Positions 7,972 through 17,624 are shown, counted from the first letter of the stretch. The stretch is 28,933 nt of DNA from Catenibacterium mitsuoka_A (GCF_964259225.1 NZ_CAXVKN010000029.1), one strand, 5' to 3'. The notes: generated by a model from the letters alone, not told the origin. Numbers and translations are program-made.

Positions 7972-8549
7972 TCTATCACCTCCGGATAAACTGCTGTACA
8001 GTCCGGAACATCAGCTCCATCCGACACAACAGCATTATTACAAATCGTCACGTTACTACCAATACGAACGCACTTTCCTACGTTCGCATTGGTACGCACG
8101 ACACTATTTGTATAAATTAAATCATAATCTCCTATTGAGCAATCGTGGTGGACTTCCACACCCGGATTGAGCAGTACACCATTTCCGACACACGATCCGT
8201 TCTGAATAACTGCATTATTTAAAATAACACAGCCCCATCCCAACTTCGCATATGAACTTATATATGCGCTTGAACTGATTAAATTTGGAAAATTATATCC
8301 GATACGCTTTGCTATATTGTAGATGCGCTCACGCACACAATTATTTCCAATAACAATCACAAGATTCTTGTACTCAGCAAAAAGATTATGTAAATCTGCA
8401 GTTTGTCCAATTACAGGAATATCACAGATTATTGTACCAACTTCAACACCATCATCTACAAAAGCACAGTCAAAACTCTGTCTGGCCAACTCTGATACTA
8501 CTCGTCCAAAACCACCAGCACCGACCAGTAGGAGCTTTTCCTTAGTCAT
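7968..8549 (-). CDS. NeuD/PglD-like sugar O- or N-acetyltransferase
   Basis: The 193-residue protein has a small N-terminal Rossmann-like part with GAGGFG at 10-15, then a left-handed beta-helix built of hexapeptide repeats from about residue 90 onward. The pair H134-H135 in VEVHHDCSIGD corresponds to the catalytic histidine region of PglD and NeuD enzymes (acetyl-CoA donor). It overlaps the end of capE by eight bases and the capF remnant by four, so it belongs to the original capE operon. It may acetylate a nucleotide-activated or finished sugar of this polymer; the exact acceptor is unknown. Confidence 0.8.
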   Translation of the reverse strand: MTKEKLLLVGAGGFGRVVSELARQSFDCAFVDDGVEVGTIICDIPVIGQTADLHNLFAEYKNLVIVIGNNCVRERIYNIAKRIGYNFPNLISSSAYISSYAKLGWGCVILNNAVIQNGSCVGNGVLLNPGVEVHHDCSIGDYDLIYTNSVVRTNANVGKCVRIGSNVTICNNAVVSDGADVPDCTAVYPEVIE

Positions 8550-9594
8550 TAGGAATGCCTTTCAGCTCATTCTGCACATACTCAGTAGTCATAATCTTCT
8601 TGACTGTGCCTTCTACATCAAGTCGGTTTGTATTGTGACTGGTATAAGATTCGTCGGCCATGGTATGTACATCACCCTTGACAACAAACTTATCATAGTT
8701 CAAATCGCGGTTATCAGCAGCCACACGGAAATAATGTCCCATATCCTCACTGCGTAGACGCTCTTCACGGGTCATCAATGTCTCGAACAACTTCTCACCG
8801 TGGCGAGTACCGATAATATTTGTACCTGTATCACCAAACAACTGCTGAACAGCCTTTGCCAGATCCCCAATTGTTGAAGCATCAGACTTCTGAATAAACA
8901 AATCACCCGGATTACCATGCTGGAAAGCAAACATAACCAAATCAACTGCCTCATCTAAATTCATCAGAAAGCGAGTCATGTTAGGATCAGTGATGGTAAT
9001 AGGATTTCCTGCCTTAATCTGATCGATGAAAAGCGGAATAACACTGCCACGGCTACACATAACATTGCCATAACGGGTACAGCAGATAGTCGTACCACCA
9101 CGTTCTGCAGCGACACGTGCATTAGCAAAAATAACGTGCTCCATCATAGCCTTAGAAATGCCCATTGCATTAATAGGATAAGCTGCCTTATCCGTAGACA
9201 GGCAGACAACTCGCTTAACACCTGCATCAATGGCAGCATGTAGAACGTTATCTGTACCGATGATATTAGTCTGAACAGCTTGCATCGGGAAGAACTCACA
9301 GGAAGGAACCTGTTTCAAAGCTGCCGCATGGAAAACATAGTCAACACCCTGTATCGCATCCTTGATAGACTGCAGGTTGCGAACATCACCAATGTAAAAC
9401 TTAACTTTTTTTGCAGCTTCCGGATTCTTAGCCTGAAGCTCATGACGCATATCATCCTGCTTTTTCTCGTCACGAGAGAAGATACGAATTTCTTTGAGAT
9501 CCGAATCAAGGAAATGTTTCAGAACAGTAGATCCAAAAGAACCAGTACCTCCAGTAATCATAAGAGTTGCGTTATTAAAAATTTTGTTATTCAT
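8542..9594 (-). CDS. capE: CapE/WbjB/FnlA UDP-GlcNAc 4,6-dehydratase/5-epimerase
   Basis: The 350-residue extended SDR enzyme has GGTGSFG at 15-21 for NAD(P) and STDKAAYPINAMGISK, in which the usual YxxxK is MxxxK (M144, K148), as known for CapE. The run CEFFPMQAVQTN after ALKQVPS is also typical of CapE/FnlA. In the known pathway it converts UDP-GlcNAc to UDP-2-acetamido-2,6-dideoxy-L-arabino-4-hexulose, the first committed step to UDP-L-FucNAc. It has a good GAGGAG ribosome site. Base content is higher than in the neighbouring core genes (53% GC in 9061-9120 against 30% in 12001-12060, counted by hand), suggesting a separate origin. Confidence 0.92.
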   Translation of the reverse strand: MNNKIFNNATLMITGGTGSFGSTVLKHFLDSDLKEIRIFSRDEKKQDDMRHELQAKNPEAAKKVKFYIGDVRNLQSIKDAIQGVDYVFHAAALKQVPSCEFFPMQAVQTNIIGTDNVLHAAIDAGVKRVVCLSTDKAAYPINAMGISKAMMEHVIFANARVAAERGGTTICCTRYGNVMCSRGSVIPLFIDQIKAGNPITITDPNMTRFLMNLDEAVDLVMFAFQHGNPGDLFIQKSDASTIGDLAKAVQQLFGDTGTNIIGTRHGEKLFETLMTREERLRSEDMGHYFRVAADNRDLNYDKFVVKGDVHTMADESYTSHNTNRLDVEGTVKKIMTTEYVQNELKGIPND

Positions 9595-9628
9595 ATTCTT
9601 TACTCCTCGTTTTTATTTTTAATTTTTA

Positions 9629-10672
9629 TCATTTAGCATATAAATGTTTAATACTTTTCTTTCCTTTGATCAATATAATCGTCAATAACACACCCAAGGT
9701 GGTGAAAAAGATGCTATATTTTATTCTATACTGATCATTTGGAAAGCTAAAATTTAACTGACTTAGTAGGTCGTTAACATAAATATTTGTTAGATATAGT
9801 TCCAATGTCGCCCCCCCCATTATTCTCAGAAAGGACAAACTTTTTTCTTTGATGCCCTGTGACATTCGCTGAAATCCGAGTGGAAGAATAAATACTCCTG
9901 ACATACCCAAAAATACACTTGCTATCAAAGATATTGACGAACTATATCTTGTTATCGGATTCAATTTTGATAAAGGCCAAATCATAGCCATAATCATTAT
10001 CAATAAATATGAGTATTTATTTAGATTAAGTGATTTCTCTGCAACCAAGCTTCCAACGATAAAGCATAGAGCTCCCATAAGCGGACCTCCAAAATGTCCT
10101 ATATAGGAATAATTCACATTGTACTTCCAAGGTTCCTTTATATAACCCAATACAAGAGTTATACACAGAATAATTAATAGCAGTGCTATTATATTTAGCT
10201 TACCTTTTGGAGATTTTTGGATGTTGTATAGCAACGGATAAATCACATATAATATTAATACAACTGCAATATACCATGCACCCTCATTCTTCACCCAAAA
10301 GGAAATGAAGAACATCGCTTTGATAAATTTAGAAGCACTAAATTCCAGGATAAAATATTTAATTGCATATGCAATTAAACTAATCTCCAAGTACGGCAAT
10401 AATACCTTTTTAATACGGTTTGCATAAAATCTACGTGTATTGTTGGACTTATTTAATGAATAATAACACCCAAATCCAGAAAGAAAGAAAAACATATACA
10501 TTAACGTACAAATCAATGTAGCTATTTTGGGTATTAGTGAAACAACACCCGTATCCGCTATAATTGCAGTACCTGCGTGCCCTATAAGTACACTAATTGA
10601 CGCCACTCCCATTAACTCTGTTTTATATGTACTTATCAATTTATAACTAGGTTTCTTTTTACTGTTGACCAT
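9629..10672 (-). CDS. Acyltransferase family 3 membrane O-acyltransferase with a G8 tract
   Basis: The 347-residue protein has about ten membrane spans. Near the N-terminus it has the IGHAG motif (His about 32, proposed catalytic in the family) and FFFLSGFGCYYS. RRFYANRIKKVLLPY follows, as usual in family 3. Such proteins transfer acetyl or similar groups to extracytoplasmic glycans, so it probably decorates the polymer. The G8 tract at 9811-9818 encodes Met-Gly-Gly-Ala near residue 286 and keeps the frame open; gaining or losing one G would end the protein within about 15 codons and remove the last 60 residues. An in-frame TTG at 10675 could also start translation. It overlaps the upstream glycosyltransferase. 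Confidence 0.85.
   Translation of the reverse strand: MVNSKKKPSYKLISTYKTELMGVASISVLIGHAGTAIIADTGVVSLIPKIATLICTLMYMFFFLSGFGCYYSLNKSNNTRRFYANRIKKVLLPYLEISLIAYAIKYFILEFSASKFIKAMFFISFWVKNEGAWYIAVVLILYVIYPLLYNIQKSPKGKLNIIALLLIILCITLVLGYIKEPWKYNVNYSYIGHFGGPLMGALCFIVGSLVAEKSLNLNKYSYLLIMIMAMIWPLSKLNPITRYSSSISLIASVFLGMSGVFILPLGFQRMSQGIKEKSLSFLRIMGGATLELYLTNIYVNDLLSQLNFSFPNDQYRIKYSIFFTTLGVLLTIILIKGKKSIKHLYAK
9811..9818 (-). repeat. Poly-G tract (G8 on coding strand), in frame in the acyltransferase gene
   Basis: Eight C on the plus strand, in frame as ATG GGG GGG GCG. With 9 G the frame reaches TAA after about 15 codons; with 7 G it reaches TAA after about 9. It is one of three long G tracts in the window. 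Confidence 0.85.
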
Positions 10673-11852
10673 CAAACACTTTTCCTTTCAAAAAAAGCTT
10701 CGTAACTTCAAAATACTGGTCTTCCGAAAACACATGTTTTGCTGTATTTAATGCATTTAACTTCATTTGAAGAATCTCTGAAGAATCCATATTTACAATC
10801 AGCTCCAACTTATCTAATATTTCATATACACTATTATCCTTTATAAGAAATCCATCGACACAATCACTCACAAAGGCATCCGTTCCCCCAACAGCTGTAC
10901 ATATACTTGGAACTGCCAGACTCATCGCTTCAACAAATTTTGTAGAAACACCTGCTTTTGCGTATCTTTTGTTTTCACGCATCAAAACTGAAAAATCCGC
11001 CTTTTTTACAATTGATAATGTATTTTCATGGGATAAACGGCCATGGCAGTTGATTCCATACTGTACTGGATTGTCACATTTTATCATTTTTTTAATTGAA
11101 TCAGCACTTGGGCCTACCACATCAAAAATCACTTTAACATCATTATTGTTTATTTTTCTTATTGCCTTTAACAACGGTTCTAAATAGTCTTTAAAAGCGG
11201 TTGTCCCAGCAAACACAAGCCTAACCTGTTGTAAATTCACGGTATTCTTATCACGAATCACCTGATTATTTTCCTCAAAATTATAGACTATCGGTGGCAA
11301 CTTTATTACATTGCATCCCTGTCTTCTATAGTGTTCACACAAAAATTCACTAATTGCAATAATATTCCCACAGCGTTTGTCAATATAGCGTTTTTGAATA
11401 TCTTTTTGCCATACAATTCCTCTTGTTGCGATTTCTTTTCTATTCTCCACCTCCATCCATTCAGTTACTTCTATAATCAACCTGATGTTATGTCTTTCAC
11501 AATATCTTCTGATACGTTCTTCCACAACAATTGAATTCAGCTCATAAAGAATTATGATATCTGGTAAAATATCTTTCACGGCTTTAATAAAAGCATTATA
11601 CGTATGAAAGCCAAAAAATTGATCTGCCACCCAACCTGCTCCTCTAATTTTACCTTTTCCAGGATACGGTTTCATATAAATGTATTTAATAAAATTGGTA
11701 TTATTTGCTTTATCATTCTTATCCTTTGGGCACTCACTAAGACCATAAACATTATAACCAATATTAGTGAAAAATCTGGCTCGGTTCTGAACATGCGTAC
11801 ATGATGCACTTCCTTCAATTGCTATCTGTCCAACATATAGTATTTTCTTCAT
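10659..11852 (-). CDS. GT4-type glycosyltransferase
   Basis: The 397-residue GT-B protein starts MKKILYVGQIA and has a donor-binding C-terminal half with FAGTTAFKDYLEPLL, a DFSVLMREN segment and KFVEAMSLAVPSICTAVGG, the E-x7-E region of retaining GT4 enzymes. It probably adds one sugar to the lipid-linked repeat unit on the cytoplasmic face. The frame is open from a TTG at 11870, but the ATG at 11852 is preferred: it is preceded by GAGGAAAAATGAT, part of the flippase stop region, one base away. Donor and acceptor cannot be told. Confidence 0.85.
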   Translation of the reverse strand: MKKILYVGQIAIEGSASCTHVQNRARFFTNIGYNVYGLSECPKDKNDKANNTNFIKYIYMKPYPGKGKIRGAGWVADQFFGFHTYNAFIKAVKDILPDIIILYELNSIVVEERIRRYCERHNIRLIIEVTEWMEVENRKEIATRGIVWQKDIQKRYIDKRCGNIIAISEFLCEHYRRQGCNVIKLPPIVYNFEENNQVIRDKNTVNLQQVRLVFAGTTAFKDYLEPLLKAIRKINNNDVKVIFDVVGPSADSIKKMIKCDNPVQYGINCHGRLSHENTLSIVKKADFSVLMRENKRYAKAGVSTKFVEAMSLAVPSICTAVGGTDAFVSDCVDGFLIKDNSVYEILDKLELIVNMDSSEILQMKLNALNTAKHVFSEDQYFEVTKLFLKGKVFDGQQ

Positions 11853-11853
11853 A

Positions 11854-13194
11854 TCATTTTTCCTCATCAACTTTACTACTTTTCTTTATATGAATATTAA
11901 TTTCATTACGTACTGATAGAGGAACCACAATGGCAGAAACCATAAATGATAAAACTGTTCCCATCAATACTCCCACGACACCCATATTCATTTTCAACGC
12001 AAAGAATAACGAAAGTGGAATATTTATGATTCCCTGAATAATTCCAACTGGAACAATAACTTTCATAAGAGATAGACCATTAGCAACCTGAGAATAAATT
12101 GCGTTCCACATATATATAATAGAATATATAGCCATTAATGGAATCAACCCCGGTGCATAGTAAAGTTCTTTTTGAAGCCACACTTTAGCAAGTGGTTTAA
12201 ATACAATCATGAGTACTAATACGCCAACAATGCCCACTCCCCACAAACATTGCATCTCACGAATTCCTTTTTTTATCAAATTATAATCATCATGAGACTT
12301 TGCAACGGATGTTCTAGACCAATACGGCGTAACTAACATTGCAAAAACAGCAGTACCCGCTGTATACAGTTTATTTACCATACTATAGGATGTCACCTCA
12401 GCCGGGCCAATAAAATGAGAAATAATCAAGTTATCAGTCGTAAATAATACAAGTGCCGAAATCTGAGATATAAAAAATAAAACGCCCAAATTTGTTGTCG
12501 ATTTTGTTTCTTCTCTTGAAACAAATTTAATACTCGGCACAAAGACTTCACTCTTACGTCTTAAAATCAATGTAAACAATATTTCAACAATGAAATCAGA
12601 CAACCCATAGAATATTGCTACCTTAAGCAGACTAGCTTTGCTTGTTACTGACAAATATAGCACTCCAAACAGCATAAGTGATTGCTGTAGAACTCCCATA
12701 AGGCCTACAGTACTATTTTTTTGCAAGGCATAATAAATACTCTTGCAAAGTGATAACAGAAAATTGATGCACATAAAAATAATACTAATGCACATCAGAC
12801 ATGTTAAACTATCTCCTACTTTGTCTTTTGATACACCAAAAATACTATTCCAGTTAACAAAAATTGCTCCAATGCTAAATACACACATTGCACAAAGAAC
12901 GATTATCCCAAATATAAAATACGCACTAGAGACATATTTTCTACATTTTATTTCATTGCCTTCCTTATCCAGATTTTCAGCCAATTTATTTCTCAATCCA
13001 TGACCGATTCCAATATCAAAATATGTTATCCATGACAAAACATTTAATATTGTTGTCCATACACCATATTTTACTTCACCTAGATAAGCAAGAACTACTG
13101 GAACATACAAATAGCTAATAACCATCGACAATGCTCTATAGACTGTACTTAATACCATGTTTTTTCGCACATTCTTTTCACTTATATCTAGCAT
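11854..13194 (-). CDS. wzx: Wzx-type oligosaccharide flippase
   Basis: The 446-residue protein is hydrophobic throughout, with about 12-14 spans, and belongs to the MATE-like polysaccharide transport (PST) group. The N-terminus (NMVLSTVYRALSMVISYLYVPVVLAYLG) and the following YGVWTTILNVLSWITYFDIGIGHGLRNKL are typical of capsule flippases. It would move the undecaprenyl-linked repeat unit across the membrane for Wzy. The start codon overlaps the upstream stop as TAATG. It lies in the same tight run as the polymerase and four GT4 genes. Confidence 0.9.
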   Translation of the reverse strand: MLDISEKNVRKNMVLSTVYRALSMVISYLYVPVVLAYLGEVKYGVWTTILNVLSWITYFDIGIGHGLRNKLAENLDKEGNEIKCRKYVSSAYFIFGIIVLCAMCVFSIGAIFVNWNSIFGVSKDKVGDSLTCLMCISIIFMCINFLLSLCKSIYYALQKNSTVGLMGVLQQSLMLFGVLYLSVTSKASLLKVAIFYGLSDFIVEILFTLILRRKSEVFVPSIKFVSREETKSTTNLGVLFFISQISALVLFTTDNLIISHFIGPAEVTSYSMVNKLYTAGTAVFAMLVTPYWSRTSVAKSHDDYNLIKKGIREMQCLWGVGIVGVLVLMIVFKPLAKVWLQKELYYAPGLIPLMAIYSIIYMWNAIYSQVANGLSLMKVIVPVGIIQGIINIPLSLFFALKMNMGVVGVLMGTVLSFMVSAIVVPLSVRNEINIHIKKSSKVDEEK

Positions 13195-14504
13195 TATTTT
13201 TTACCTCTATTTTTTTCATTTATTGTATTATCTGTGCATATTTTATGATATATCTCAATTAATGTTTCCGCATTTTTCTTGCGATCATGTGTCATAGCAG
13301 CATGATCTTTTGCGCGTAAAGATCTTCTTTTTGTTTCTTCTATTTCCAAAAAAGTCTTTCTAATGTAAAAGGCCATTTTATAGGAATCATCAAACGGATA
13401 CAGAAAGCCTTCCTCGTTGTGCGTCAGCATGTCCGAAATTCCTCCAACATCTGATGCTACACAAGGCACCCCAAGTATCATTGCTTCTCCCAACGAATTA
13501 GGTGAATTTTCAACAGAAGATGGACATACAAAAACATTGCTTTCTAAAAGAAGTTGCTTCATCTTATCTGCTGATAAAAAGCCTTCAAATTCAAATTGCT
13601 CTTGTATATCATATTTCTTTAATAATTGTCTAATATATATCCCATAACTATTTCCTTTAATCCAATTCCCCTCAAATATATTTGCACCGCCCACTTTAAC
13701 CTTGATATCTGGGAACTCATTGCGCAACAATGCTACTGCTTCGATTATCTTATGTAATCCCTTTATTGGATAACTCGCCTGACTGATTGCTATCTGGAAC
13801 TTGTTACACTTTTCGTATTCCCATTGAGTGCCCTCATAAAATACAGATCTTAGATTTTCATTGCAAAAATAGTATCTTGACTTAGGAGCAATAAAATGTG
13901 CATACGCTCTATCCCACGTTGTACGCCCTATTATATTAGAAGATTTTGCCAAGGCTTCTTGCTCATATTTCCCCCTGTGCAGATAATTTTTCTTGTTACT
14001 GATTAATGAGCATTTTCCTTTTATTTCACTTAATGTTTTCCGCCTCATAATATAATCCGGTAATCCTGCGGAATAATGATTATAGTATATGGATACCAAC
14101 CCCTGAATAGAAGTGACTATTTTATCCTTGTATCCCTCCTCCATAGCTATATTTATAAAACAACTTGTATACAAAAATTCCGTACCAAAGAAATGTATAA
14201 CATCTGGTTCTTCATCTATAAGTATTTTTCTGTAAATTTCACCACTCTCACACTGTTCCTGCATAGACATCATTGCCTGATAATAGCTTATTGGTATTGC
14301 ATAATATTTAAAATTATCCTTTTGGCCATGCCCCAACTTTTGATTCTTATACTCAGGATAGCAATAGCATAATTCAATGTCTTTATTTGCCAACAAAGAC
14401 TCCGAAAGTCCTTCTAGCCATCCACCAACACATGTACCATGCGTGATATTCTGCATTAGTTCTATACGCTTAGTGGGAACATTACATATCCATAGTAATT
14501 TCAT
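13194..14504 (-). CDS. GT4-type glycosyltransferase
   Basis: The 436-residue GT-B enzyme has an N-terminal half with MKLLWICNVPTKRIE, VGGWLEGL and DVIHFFGTE. The C-terminal half has QASYPIKGLHKIIEA, FEGFL and VCPSSVENSPNSLGEAMILG, with the two Glu of the E-x7-E motif and then VPCVASDVGGI. These features are those of retaining GT4 enzymes acting on nucleotide sugars and lipid-linked acceptors. The start overlaps the stop of the polymerase gene as ATGA, and a GAGGAG ribosome site lies inside that gene. The sugar added is unknown. Confidence 0.88.
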   Translation of the reverse strand: MKLLWICNVPTKRIELMQNITHGTCVGGWLEGLSESLLANKDIELCYCYPEYKNQKLGHGQKDNFKYYAIPISYYQAMMSMQEQCESGEIYRKILIDEEPDVIHFFGTEFLYTSCFINIAMEEGYKDKIVTSIQGLVSIYYNHYSAGLPDYIMRRKTLSEIKGKCSLISNKKNYLHRGKYEQEALAKSSNIIGRTTWDRAYAHFIAPKSRYYFCNENLRSVFYEGTQWEYEKCNKFQIAISQASYPIKGLHKIIEAVALLRNEFPDIKVKVGGANIFEGNWIKGNSYGIYIRQLLKKYDIQEQFEFEGFLSADKMKQLLLESNVFVCPSSVENSPNSLGEAMILGVPCVASDVGGISDMLTHNEEGFLYPFDDSYKMAFYIRKTFLEIEETKRRSLRAKDHAAMTHDRKKNAETLIEIYHKICTDNTINEKNRGKK

Positions 14505-15823
14505 AATTTCTCATACTCCTCTCTATCATTTTTTATTGCAAAATATGCAGCATTAAAGCTATGCAAGCTATACAATCCAATCGGTATCATAATCAATGTC
14601 GGATAGAAGAGATCCGACTGAGCCAGAACTGTATTGATATACATAATAATATATACAACTGCCACATATCTTTTTTTGCAGAATTTCAATGCCGGATAAA
14701 AAATCCACCAAATAACTGCTATAAGCGGTAAAATCCCCCACGCAGCACCAAACTGCATAATAGCGGCTCCTGCCATTCCCGTACTCTCTACATTCATAAG
14801 CGCGCCAAACCTCGAATATCCCACTCCAAATGGATGCTTTACCATGCTTTGAATTGCAAGGAAAATAACATCTGCGCGCGCCATTCCTGATTCGTCCAAA
14901 GAAAGTTTCTTCTCTCCTGAAAACAATTTTGATATAACAGAAATTTGGATAAAACTCTCATTGCCGCGTACCATATAATCTATCATTAAAAAAAGCAACA
15001 TTGCAAACAAAACAATGCAAATTTTCTGTTTCCAATTTCGTTCTGTGTTCACTTTTTTTTCAAAAAGCATATAGAACAATACTATAAAGCAAAGTGATAT
15101 ATATCCGGTTGTAGATTGAGTCGAAAGTAACGCACAACTTAAAATCATTAATGCATGTCCAACTTTTTTATCACTAAATGAAACTAATTTATCTCTAAAA
15201 AACAGCAACACAAAAATGGCAGTATTCAGTACCATCTGATAGATTCCCGGTTCTGTGAAAATCGAAACATTTCTCATGTCAACATTTCTATGTGAATACA
15301 GGAACATTCCGTGCAGTTTATATGCAATCTCTTTATATGTGCTCGAATCAGAATATATTCTATAGGACATCAAGCTATCAACTTCTGGCGTTATTTGATC
15401 CCATATATTGATTTGTAAAACACTCAAAAGCCACAACATTAAACTAATTGAGGCAAGAAAAACAACTGTTTTAACAAATCTTTCCCAAAAATACTGTTTA
15501 TTAATTGAAATAGCCAACCATACAGCAAGTATATCAACTAAAAACTGCGCAATAATCTGAATTCCGATACCACCAACGCATACTCTCAGCAGCAAAGCAT
15601 ATGCCACTAAAAACGAAATAAATAATAAACAATATGTTTGTACTCTTCCTTTTGCCTTAATCAGAATTACACCCAACAAAATAAGCATGATGATAGTTCT
15701 ATATGGTGTCATGTAGATTTCATTGAAATTTGACTGGTTACACAATAGCATAAAATATATAGTTATATATCCTATAAGCTTTGACTTGCTTATCACAAAT
15801 CTATTTTGTAAACAATAAGACAT
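14501..15823 (-). CDS. wzy: Wzy-type polysaccharide polymerase
   Basis: The 440-residue protein has about 10-12 membrane spans and no close sequence motif, which is usual for Wzy proteins. It has a large central loop (about residues 135-190: SLMSYRIYSDSST, NVDMRNVSIFTEPGIY) and a later GVGYSRFGALMNVE segment; FTEPG and hxGxGxx-like elements recall O-antigen ligase/polymerase proteins. Position between glycosyltransferases and near the flippase supports the call. It would join repeat units on the outer face of the membrane. It starts with a GAGGAGAAAA ribosome site and overlaps the next gene by four bases. Confidence 0.8.
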   Translation of the reverse strand: MSYCLQNRFVISKSKLIGYITIYFMLLCNQSNFNEIYMTPYRTIIMLILLGVILIKAKGRVQTYCLLFISFLVAYALLLRVCVGGIGIQIIAQFLVDILAVWLAISINKQYFWERFVKTVVFLASISLMLWLLSVLQINIWDQITPEVDSLMSYRIYSDSSTYKEIAYKLHGMFLYSHRNVDMRNVSIFTEPGIYQMVLNTAIFVLLFFRDKLVSFSDKKVGHALMILSCALLSTQSTTGYISLCFIVLFYMLFEKKVNTERNWKQKICIVLFAMLLFLMIDYMVRGNESFIQISVISKLFSGEKKLSLDESGMARADVIFLAIQSMVKHPFGVGYSRFGALMNVESTGMAGAAIMQFGAAWGILPLIAVIWWIFYPALKFCKKRYVAVVYIIMYINTVLAQSDLFYPTLIMIPIGLYSLHSFNAAYFAIKNDREEYEKL

Positions 15824-15844
15824 TTATTTTTCTCCTCATCAATA

Positions 15845-17029
15845 TCATTGTTCAAACAGTTCATAGTACTTGATAATTTCATTTTGATTTCCATAATCAT
15901 GACTCATAAGATATTGTTGAATATTGTTTAAAGTTGATTTATCTTTCATTAAATGATCGATTCCTAATGCAATTGCTTCTGCATTCATCTCAACTATAAC
16001 ACCTTCCTTACCATTTATGACTTGATCCTTAACTGTTGCATATGCAGTAGCAAGAATCGGCTTACCTAAAATCTTCGCTTCATCCAGAACTACCGATTTA
16101 CCTTCCCAACGAGACGTCTGAACAACAAGATCAGCATTGTTCATATATGGATATGGATTAGATTTGGAGCCTAAAAAAGTAAGATATTGCTCAACGCCAT
16201 TATTCCTCACTTGTTTTTCTAAAGATTCCCTTAGTTCACCATCACCAACAATCCACCAATGCACTGGTACTTTACGTTCCTTTAACATTTTCAAAGCATC
16301 TATAGCCATATCAAATCCTTTTGCTTCTGTTAGACGTCCAACTGATACTATATTAAAAATATCTTTTGAAAATTTTTCGTCAATGTCTGCCTTTGCCGTA
16401 TTCTTCAAGACAACACTTGATGTCAAATTGGGTAAAAAGACAAATTTATTTCTCATATCCGGATAATTATCTTGCAATACTTTCACGCATTTGTCAGAAA
16501 TGCTAACTACTTTATCAGCTTCACGAAAATATTCCTTATAAACAGATGCATCTTCATTTTTCTTAATATTGTTAAAATTACTATGCACCCAAAGAAATTT
16601 TCGCTTTGCATTGACTTTATCAATAACATAATAGGACGCGTCACCTTCTAAATACCCTATAGCAATATCATACTCACTATTGAGCTTCGGTAAAAAAGCC
16701 TTATAAAATTTAGTCCATCTTTTCTGTCTTGCACGATTACCATATAAAATTTTGCAAATACCTGTACTAAATATTCGAAGTATCTCTGATCTAACACCTG
16801 CCTTACAAGAAAAAACATTTTTATCACAATTATAAGCATAAAAAAGCGATGGATCTGTCTCTAAAATATGGATACCTGATGGAATTTGTTGTAAAAGTTC
16901 TCCTCCAGGTTTAAACATTAATAAATCTATATCATATTCATTTAAATCAATTAAATTTAAAAGATTATCTAAGCTTTTTTCTGCTCCACCAATTCTCATT
17001 GAAGGAATTACAAATAATATTTTTTTCAT
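15845..17029 (-). CDS. GT4-type glycosyltransferase
   Basis: The 394-residue enzyme starts MKKILFVIPSMRIGGAEKSL, the common GT4 N-terminus with the Gly-Gly-Ala-Glu loop. Downstream are GYLEGDASYYV, KFLWVHSNFNN, VSVGRLTEAKGFDMAI, GDGELRESLEK and QTSRWEGKSVVLDEAKILGKPILATAY, which carries the E-x7-E motif. It resembles capsule GTs such as those using GalNAc or galactose, but the sugar cannot be stated. It has a GAAAGGAAAATGAT ribosome site and 21 bases before the wzy start, so it is in the same operon. Confidence 0.88.
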   Translation of the reverse strand: MKKILFVIPSMRIGGAEKSLDNLLNLIDLNEYDIDLLMFKPGGELLQQIPSGIHILETDPSLFYAYNCDKNVFSCKAGVRSEILRIFSTGICKILYGNRARQKRWTKFYKAFLPKLNSEYDIAIGYLEGDASYYVIDKVNAKRKFLWVHSNFNNIKKNEDASVYKEYFREADKVVSISDKCVKVLQDNYPDMRNKFVFLPNLTSSVVLKNTAKADIDEKFSKDIFNIVSVGRLTEAKGFDMAIDALKMLKERKVPVHWWIVGDGELRESLEKQVRNNGVEQYLTFLGSKSNPYPYMNNADLVVQTSRWEGKSVVLDEAKILGKPILATAYATVKDQVINGKEGVIVEMNAEAIALGIDHLMKDKSTLNNIQQYLMSHDYGNQNEIIKYYELFEQ

Positions 17030-17082
17030 ATCATTTTCCTTTCAAGGGATAGATCAACTGCATATAATTTCTTTTTTTTGAT

Positions 17083-17624
17083 CTAATTCCCAGTCTCATT
17101 CCATCTATTTTCTACATACTTTCCTGGTCTGTTGTAATTCAACACTTTTGCGTAATTTCCAGCAGCTGTTGCATTATCTGGAATATCATGAGTAACAACA
17201 CTCCCTGAACCAATCGTAACATTGTTACCAATTCTAACATTTTCAATCAAGCAACAACTAGGACCTATATACACATTGTCTCCTATTTCTGCTGCATTTC
17301 CATCAATTGCTCCTATTGTTACAAATTGTGATAGATTGCAATTATTTCCAATTACAGCAGTTGGATTTATAATCACTGGTCCACCATGACCTATGTATAG
17401 TCCATAACCAATTTTTGTTTTTCTAAGTATCTGGATCTGCTGGTGATTTCTCAATTTCCATAGGATAGCTCCCAGCAATTTTAACCCCCCCCCGCATTTA
17501 CCAATCGAAATGCCACGGAGAAGCGAAAACCAGCTTCTTTAATATATGTTTTAATAAATGCCTTAGATGATGTTGTTCCGGCATAGCGAAACAAATCGCT
17601 TTTTATTAACTCAATTGCTCCCAT
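17083..17624 (-). CDS. Serine acetyltransferase-like (left-handed beta-helix) sugar acetyltransferase, frame broken at a G9 tract
   Basis: Two parts of one gene lie in different frames. The first starts at the ATG at 17624 (MGAIELIKSDLFRYAG...FRLVNA) and ends 47 codons on, at a TAA just after nine G. The second continues from that tract as LKLLGAILWKLRNHQQ and then hexapeptide repeats (IGNNCN, IGDNVYIG, IGNNVTIGSGSVV) of a CysE/colanic-acid-type acetyltransferase. With 7 or 10 G the two join into a normal protein of about 180 residues. I treat this as a phase-variable gene in the OFF state rather than a dead gene. A downstream TTG at about 17478 would give only the helix domain, which I think is an artefact. 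A GGAGGG ribosome site precedes the ATG. Confidence 0.75.
17485..17493 (-). repeat. Poly-G tract (G9 on coding strand), out of frame in the acetyltransferase gene
   Basis: Nine C on the plus strand. The coding strand reads GTA AAT GCG GGG GGG GGT TAA, so the gene stops at the tract. A length of 7 or 10 restores the frame into the beta-helix domain. Confidence 0.85.

Noticed and set aside
15053..15060. A run of eight T (A8 on the coding strand) inside wzy as a fourth phase-variation tract.
   Set aside because: The genome is very AT-rich and runs of A or T of this length are common here, in and out of genes; the frame is intact and there is no sign of selection for the run.
17083..17478. A 131-residue acetyltransferase starting at TTG as the true gene.
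   Set aside because: It lacks the normal N-terminal helical part, which is present just upstream in another frame beyond the G9 tract, with an ATG and ribosome site.
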